Below are positions 6,782 through 10,158 of a stretch of DNA of 10,158 nt, one piece after another. Source of the stretch: Clostridia bacterium (lineage in GTDB: Bacteria > Bacillota > Clostridia > Oscillospirales > Oscillospiraceae). The position numbers were made by a program, and so were the translations under genes. The DNA lies in the NCBI GenBank assembly GCA_003245395.1, contig QKDF01000024.1:1-10158 (forward strand), given 5' to 3'. The notes below the pieces were generated by a model. The model did not search any database and was not told the origin of the DNA. It saw nothing but the letters and a program-made list of their open reading frames with translations. Position 1 is the first letter of the stretch. Each line of letters starts with the position of its first letter.

Positions 6782-7084
6782 ATGATCCAAGACAGTATGA
6801 CCCTGGGGCAGGCTGGCATCGTTTCCCTTGCCAGTATGACGGTGGTGTTCTGTGTCTTGCTGGTGCTCTTTGTTGCGGTGACGATTTTTGGTAAGGTCGC
6901 TTCCAGCAGAAAAGCAAAGGCACAGCCCGCCGCAGCGCCCAAAGCTGCTGTGACTTCTGCAGCCGCTCCTGCGGTACCCGCACAGGATGACCGTGATCTG
7001 TTCTGTGTTCTGGCTGCCGCTGTCGCGGCATACGAGGAAGGCTCCGGGAACCCGATGGTGCGCAACCGCGGCGATCTGGACTAA
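6782..7084 (+). CDS. gcdD: Glutaconyl-CoA decarboxylase delta subunit (membrane anchor, OadG-like)
   Basis: This 100-residue protein resembles the small subunit that holds the soluble GcdA and GcdC to the membrane GcdB (about 107 residues in A. fermentans). One hydrophobic segment at about 12-37 is followed by a basic stop (SSRKAK, 41-46), an Ala/Pro linker (about 47-68) and a short C-terminal helix with DLFCVLAAAVAAYEEG (72-87), typical of the OadG/GcdD group. The likely topology has the N-terminus outside and the C-terminus in the cytoplasm. GAGGTGAG at 6771-6778 supports the ATG. The assignment rests on size, the single membrane span, the C-terminal motif and the position between gcdA and gcdC. 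Confidence 0.88.
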   Translation: MIQDSMTLGQAGIVSLASMTVVFCVLLVLFVAVTIFGKVASSRKAKAQPAAAPKAAVTSAAAPAVPAQDDRDLFCVLAAAVAAYEEGSGNPMVRNRGDLD

Positions 7085-7153
7085 AATGGCCTCCGTCATC
7101 CGAGAACCGATACAAGCTGAATTTAAATAAAATTATCAGAGGAGAAAAGCAAT

Positions 7154-7552
7154 ATGAAAGCTTATACGATTACCGTCAATGGCAAGACCTATGATGTCCA
7201 GGTTGCAGAAAAGGACGCCACCGGCGTTGCCGCTCCCCGCATCCAGAGCGTGACTCCCGTTGCCGCCGCTCCGGCTCCCGCTGCTGCTCCCGCTCCTGCC
7301 GCTGCCCCCGCAGCACCCGCTCCCGCGGCCGCTTCCGGCGCCGGCGTGGTTGCAGCTCCCATGGTCGGCAAAATCATGAGCGTCTCCGTAAAAGAGGGCG
7401 ACACCGTGTCCGCAGGTCAGGTTCTGCTGACCTTCGAGGCTATGAAGATGGAAAACGAGGTGATGGCACCCTCTGCCGGAACGGTCAGCAAGGTGTTTGT
7501 CACTGCGGGAACTCAAATTGAAGCCGGTGCGCCGCTGGTTCAGATCGACTGA
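7154..7552 (+). CDS. gcdC: Glutaconyl-CoA decarboxylase gamma subunit (biotin carrier)
   Basis: GcdC carries biotin between the carboxyltransferase GcdA and the membrane decarboxylase GcdB. The 132-residue protein has three parts. A short N-terminal domain (1-35, MKAYTITVNGKTYDVQV) probably binds the complex. An Ala/Pro-rich flexible linker covers about 36-63. A biotinyl domain (about 64-132) follows, with EAMKMENEV at 95-103, where K98 is the biotinylation site. The linker is shorter than in A. fermentans GcdC (about 145 residues in total). AGAGGAG at 7138-7144 lies 9 nt before the ATG. Only one copy is present here, whereas C. symbiosum is reported to have two. A biotin ligase would be needed from elsewhere in the genome. 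Confidence 0.95.
   Translation: MKAYTITVNGKTYDVQVAEKDATGVAAPRIQSVTPVAAAPAPAAAPAPAAAPAAPAPAAASGAGVVAAPMVGKIMSVSVKEGDTVSAGQVLLTFEAMKMENEVMAPSAGTVSKVFVTAGTQIEAGAPLVQID
7256..7342 (+). repeat. Ala/Pro-coding low-complexity repeat in gcdC
   Basis: Imperfect tandem GCT/GCC/CCC-type codons encode the swinging linker of the biotin carrier (residues about 35-63). Such tracts expand and contract easily, so linker length may differ between strains. It is a coding repeat, not a mobile or CRISPR element. Confidence 0.7.
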
Positions 7553-7569
7553 TCGGAAGGGAGTTTCCG

Positions 7570-8742
7570 ATGGATTTAATTACTGGAACCTTCAGCGGCC
7601 TGATGAGTACCTCCGGCTTCGGCCTGATGGAGGACTACCGCCAGCTGGTCATGATCGTGCTGGCGTGCGTGCTGCTGTATCTCGGCATTGTCAAGAAATT
7701 TGAGCCGCTGCTGCTGGTGGGCATTGCATTTGGCATGCTGCTGACCAACTTGCCCGGCGGTGAAGTTTTCCACGCCCAATTTTGGAACGGCAACAACATT
7801 AGCTACAGTGAGGTGCTGCACGACGGCGGTCTTTTAGACCTGCTGTATATCGGCGTCAAAACCGGATTGTACCCGTCCCTGATCTTCCTGGGCGTGGGTG
7901 CCATGACGGATTTCGGTCCGCTGATCGCCAACCCCTCGTCCCTGTTTTTGGGGGCGGCCGCACAGGGCGGCATTTTCGGTGCTTTGATTATTGCAACGAT
8001 CCTGGGCTTTGCGCCTAACGTGGCTGCATCCATCGCCATCATCGGCGGCGCAGACGGCCCCACGGCCATCTGGCTGACCAAGATTTTGGCACCGGACTAT
8101 CTGGGCCCCATCGCCATTGCTGCTTACTCTTACATGGCACTGATCCCGCTGATTCAGCCGCCCATTATGAAGGCGCTGACCACCAAGAAGGAGCGGGAGA
8201 TCAAGATGGAAACCCTGCGCCCCGTCTCCAAGGAAGAGAAGATTATCTTCCCCATCATGGTGACCATCGTGACCGTGCTGATCCTGCCCACCGTGGCGCC
8301 CCTTCTGGGCTGTCTGATGCTGGGCAACCTACTGCGTGAGTGTGGCGTGACCGAGCGTCTGAGTGATACCGCCCAGAATAATCTGATGAACATCGTCACG
8401 ATTTTCCTGAGCACTTCCGTGGGCGCCACCGCTGTGTACAGCACGTTCCTGTCCTGGAGTACCATTAAGATCATTTTCCTGGGCCTGTTTGCATTCTGCT
8501 TTGCCACTTGCTGCGGCTTGCTGTTCGGTAAGCTGATGTGTGTGCTTTCCGGTGGCAAGGTCAACCCCCTGATCGGCTCCGCCGGCGTGTCCGCCGTACC
8601 GATGGCCGCCCGTGTTTCCCAGGTGGTGGGTCAGAAATGCAACCCGTCCAACTTCCTGCTGATGCACGCAATGGGCCCCAACGTGGCCGGCGTGATCGGT
8701 TCCGCCGTGGCAGCGGGCTGCCTGCTCAAGCTGTTCGGCTGA
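7570..8742 (+). CDS. gcdB: Glutaconyl-CoA decarboxylase beta subunit (Na+-translocating carboxybiotin decarboxylase)
   Basis: GcdB is the integral membrane subunit that decarboxylates carboxybiotin on GcdC and moves Na+ outward, conserving the free energy as a sodium gradient. The 390-residue, very hydrophobic sequence holds about 9-11 membrane segments (for example 24-41, 46-62, 123-146, 150-168, 227-250, 300-325, 364-388). Residues known to matter for Na+ in Klebsiella OadB are all present with a constant offset of 41: D162 (GGADGPTAIW) for D203, Y188 for Y229, and N332, G336, S341 and R348 (NPLIGSAGVSAVPMAAR) for N373, G377, S382 and R389. AAGGGAG at 7557-7563 sets the start, 17 nt after gcdC. 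It is the last gene of the unit, before a strong terminator. OadB and MmdB are close homologues; the context decides for GcdB. Confidence 0.95.
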   Translation: MDLITGTFSGLMSTSGFGLMEDYRQLVMIVLACVLLYLGIVKKFEPLLLVGIAFGMLLTNLPGGEVFHAQFWNGNNISYSEVLHDGGLLDLLYIGVKTGLYPSLIFLGVGAMTDFGPLIANPSSLFLGAAAQGGIFGALIIATILGFAPNVAASIAIIGGADGPTAIWLTKILAPDYLGPIAIAAYSYMALIPLIQPPIMKALTTKKEREIKMETLRPVSKEEKIIFPIMVTIVTVLILPTVAPLLGCLMLGNLLRECGVTERLSDTAQNNLMNIVTIFLSTSVGATAVYSTFLSWSTIKIIFLGLFAFCFATCCGLLFGKLMCVLSGGKVNPLIGSAGVSAVPMAARVSQVVGQKCNPSNFLLMHAMGPNVAGVIGSAVAAGCLLKLFG

Positions 8743-8778
8743 TTTTACTCTTCCCACACACTCCTTTTGCCATAAACA

Positions 8779-8814
8779 CCAAAAGGCTGTCCTCATGAGA
8801 GGGCAGTCTTTTGG
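8779..8814. terminator. Rho-independent terminator after gcdB, probably bidirectional
   Basis: A 16-bp stem pairs 8779-8794 (CCAAAAGGCTGTCCTC) with 8799-8814 (GAGGGCAGTCTTTTGG) around the loop ATGA, with only two G-T type pairs. The A run in the left arm and T run in the right arm are typical of terminators able to act in both directions. It lies 36 nt after the gcdB stop and closes the hgdC-gcdB unit. Confidence 0.85.
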
Positions 8815-8860
8815 CAATCGTAAGCACGATACGATGCCGGCTTACTCCGGCGCAGTGCAT

Positions 8861-8865
8861 GGAGG
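8861..8865 (+). promoter_or_regulatory. Ribosome binding site that decides the MoxR-like start
   Basis: GGAGG stands 4 nt before the ATG at 8870. The longer in-frame start at 8795 lies in the loop of the terminator hairpin and has no ribosome binding site, so 8870 is preferred. Confidence 0.7.
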
Positions 8866-8869
8866 AATT

Positions 8870-9679
8870 ATGAAAGAAATTCACAGCACAGAAAACTATA
8901 TCGCGTCACCGGAGCTGCTCCGCGTCACCGAAATTGCCCGCGCACTGGAAAAACCGCTGCTGATCAAGGGTGAACCGGGTACTGGCAAGACCATGCTGGC
9001 CCAGGCGGTGGCCGATTCCCTGGGAATGGAACTGCTGATCTGGAATATCAAATCCACCACCAAGGCACAGGATGGGCTGTATGTCTATGATACTGTGGCC
9101 CGGCTGTATGACAGCCAGTTCGGAGAATCCAATGTCAACGACATCTCCAAATATATCAAGCTGGGGAAGATGGGCGAGGCGTTTGAATCCGACAAGCAGG
9201 TGGTTTTGCTCATCGATGAAATCGACAAGGCTGACCTGGAATTTCCCAATGACCTGCTGTGGGAGCTGGATCGGATGGAGTTCTATATTCCCGAGACAAA
9301 GCGCACGGTGTGCGCCAAGCACCGGCCCATTGTCATCGTCACCTCCAATGCGGAAAAGGAATTGCCCGATGCATTTTTGCGCCGGTGCATCTTCCACTAT
9401 ATTGCGTTTCCCAACCGGGATATGATGGAGGAGATCATCCATGCCCATTACCCGAAGTTGCAGGAGGATCTGCTGGATCAGGCACTGGAACAGTTTTACC
9501 GTCTGCGCCAGCGCAGCGACCTGCAGAAAAAGCCCAGCACTTCGGAGCTGCTGGACTGGGTGCAGGCTCTGTCCATCGGTGGGATTGAGCCCAAGTCGCT
9601 CAAGGATACGCTGCCCTTTGCAGGTGTTCTGCTGAAAAAGACAGAGGATCTGGACGCAGTGGCGTCCTACCGCCGCTAA
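8870..9679 (+). CDS. MoxR-family AAA+ ATPase
   Basis: This 269-residue cytoplasmic ATPase has a Walker A loop GEPGTGKT at 34-41 (K40, T41), a Walker B segment VVLLIDEID at 111-119 (D116, E117), a sensor-1 Asn at N160 (VTSNAEKELPDAFLRRC) and candidate arginine fingers R171/R172. A C-terminal lid domain extends from about 183. MoxR ATPases work with VWA-domain partners as chaperones that insert cofactors or activate enzyme complexes (CoxD/CoxE, NorQ/NorD and RavA/ViaA are examples). The next gene, 7 nt on, is such a partner. A terminator separates it from gcdB, so it is probably transcribed separately, although no convincing promoter is seen in the 55 nt between them. The client is unknown; the adjacent oxygen-sensitive dehydratase and membrane decarboxylase are possible but unproven. 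Confidence 0.9.
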   Translation: MKEIHSTENYIASPELLRVTEIARALEKPLLIKGEPGTGKTMLAQAVADSLGMELLIWNIKSTTKAQDGLYVYDTVARLYDSQFGESNVNDISKYIKLGKMGEAFESDKQVVLLIDEIDKADLEFPNDLLWELDRMEFYIPETKRTVCAKHRPIVIVTSNAEKELPDAFLRRCIFHYIAFPNRDMMEEIIHAHYPKLQEDLLDQALEQFYRLRQRSDLQKKPSTSELLDWVQALSIGGIEPKSLKDTLPFAGVLLKKTEDLDAVASYRR

Positions 9680-9686
9680 AATCACG

Positions 9687-10158
9687 ATGTTTACGGATTT
9701 TTTCTATTTGCTCCGAGCCAATGGTCTGCAGGTTTCCCTCAATGAGTGGCTGACTCTGATTGAGGCGCTGCATCAGGGGCTGCACAATTCGGAGCTGACG
9801 GATTTTTACTATCTGGCCCGCTGTATTTTGGTGAAATCGGAAGCGGATTACGACCGGTTCGACATGGCGTTTGCATCCTATTTCGGCGATATTGAAACGG
9901 TGAAAGAGCTGCCAAGGGAATTTTTGGACTGGCTGGCGAAGGCCGTTCCTCCGAGGGACTTCGATCAGGCGGAGGTAGACACCCGCTTCAACGGAGGTCT
10001 GGATCTGGAGCAGCTGCGCAAAATGCTGGAGGAGCGGTTGCAGGAGCAAACCGAGCGCCACGATGGCGGCAGTCATTGGGTCGGCACAGGTGGAACGTCT
10101 CCGTTCGGACACGGCGGGTACAACCCGGAGGGTATTCGAATCGGTGGCCCGGCTCAGC
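9687..10158 (+). CDS. CoxE-like VWA-domain protein, N-terminal part (cut by window end)
   Basis: The frame opens at ATG 9687 (MFTDFFYLLRANGLQVSLNE) and stays open to the end, giving 157 codons without a stop. The N-terminus is the helical region seen in CoxE-like VWA proteins paired with MoxR ATPases. Around residues 137-153 lies SPFGHGGYNPEGIRIGG, a Gly-rich motif typical of this group ahead of the VWA domain itself, which would lie beyond the window. A charged, coiled-coil-like stretch covers about 105-125 (LEQLRKMLEERLQEQTE). No Shine-Dalgarno is visible in the 7-nt gap after the ATPase gene, so translation is probably coupled to it. The metal-binding MIDAS residues cannot be checked here. 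Confidence 0.8.
   Translation, partial: MFTDFFYLLRANGLQVSLNEWLTLIEALHQGLHNSELTDFYYLARCILVKSEADYDRFDMAFASYFGDIETVKELPREFLDWLAKAVPPRDFDQAEVDTRFNGGLDLEQLRKMLEERLQEQTERHDGGSHWVGTGGTSPFGHGGYNPEGIRIGGPAQ

Noticed and set aside
8811..8835. A promoter for the ATPase gene (TTGGCA with TACGAT)
   Set aside because: The spacing is only 13 bp and the -35 overlaps the terminator stem. A promoter here is likely needed but this one is not convincing.
8795..8869. A longer N-terminus for the MoxR-like ATPase
   Set aside because: The start codon is in the terminator loop, without a ribosome binding site, and the extra 25 residues are unlike the family.
1..10158. CRISPR arrays, tRNA or rRNA genes, insertion sequences or attachment sites
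   Set aside because: No spaced direct repeats, cloverleaf-like segments, transposase-like frames or flanking inverted repeats were seen.

Overview
The window carries most of the 2-hydroxyglutarate route of glutamate fermentation, an anaerobic pathway known from Acidaminococcus fermentans, Clostridium symbiosum and related Bacillota. All recognisable genes lie on the + strand. The fairly high GC content of the coding regions, the AGGAGG-type ribosome binding sites, the sigma-70-like promoters and the oxygen-sensitive radical enzymes suggest a strictly anaerobic, butyrate-forming, probably gut-dwelling clostridial bacterium. An Oscillospiraceae-like host is a guess from style, not a determination.

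Layout. Positions 1-220 hold an AT-rich regulatory region: a long palindrome overlapping the -35 box of a good promoter. It precedes a D-2-hydroxyacid dehydrogenase (221-1189), which by context probably reduces 2-oxoglutarate to (R)-2-hydroxyglutarate. A GC-rich hairpin with a T run closes this unit (about 1249-1304). A second regulatory region follows (1306-1570), with another palindrome, a promoter and a structured leader of about 135 nt. It leads into hgdC (1571-2356), the ATP-dependent activator, then hgdA (2461-3744) and hgdB (3741-4883), the two subunits of (R)-2-hydroxyglutaryl-CoA dehydratase. The biotin-dependent, Na+-pumping glutaconyl-CoA decarboxylase follows complete: gcdA (4958-6727), gcdD (6782-7084), gcdC (7154-7552) and gcdB (7570-8742). 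A strong terminator (8779-8814) ends the unit. Downstream begins a MoxR-type AAA+ ATPase (8870-9679) and a CoxE-like VWA-domain protein, cut by the window end (9687-10158).

How they work together. 2-Oxoglutarate from glutamate is reduced to 2-hydroxyglutarate and converted to the CoA thioester; the CoA-transferase GctAB for that step is not in the window. HgdC then injects one high-energy electron into HgdAB per activation event, which dehydrates 2-hydroxyglutaryl-CoA to glutaconyl-CoA. GcdABCD decarboxylates this to crotonyl-CoA and exports Na+, conserving the decarboxylation energy. Crotonyl-CoA feeds butyrate and acetate formation.

The enzymes are known. The less-described parts are the regulatory DNA (two palindromes with the same 8-4-8 geometry at two promoters, and a leader able to form competing helices), a dehydrogenase that looks SerA-like rather than like the characterised HgdH, and the neighbouring MoxR/VWA pair.
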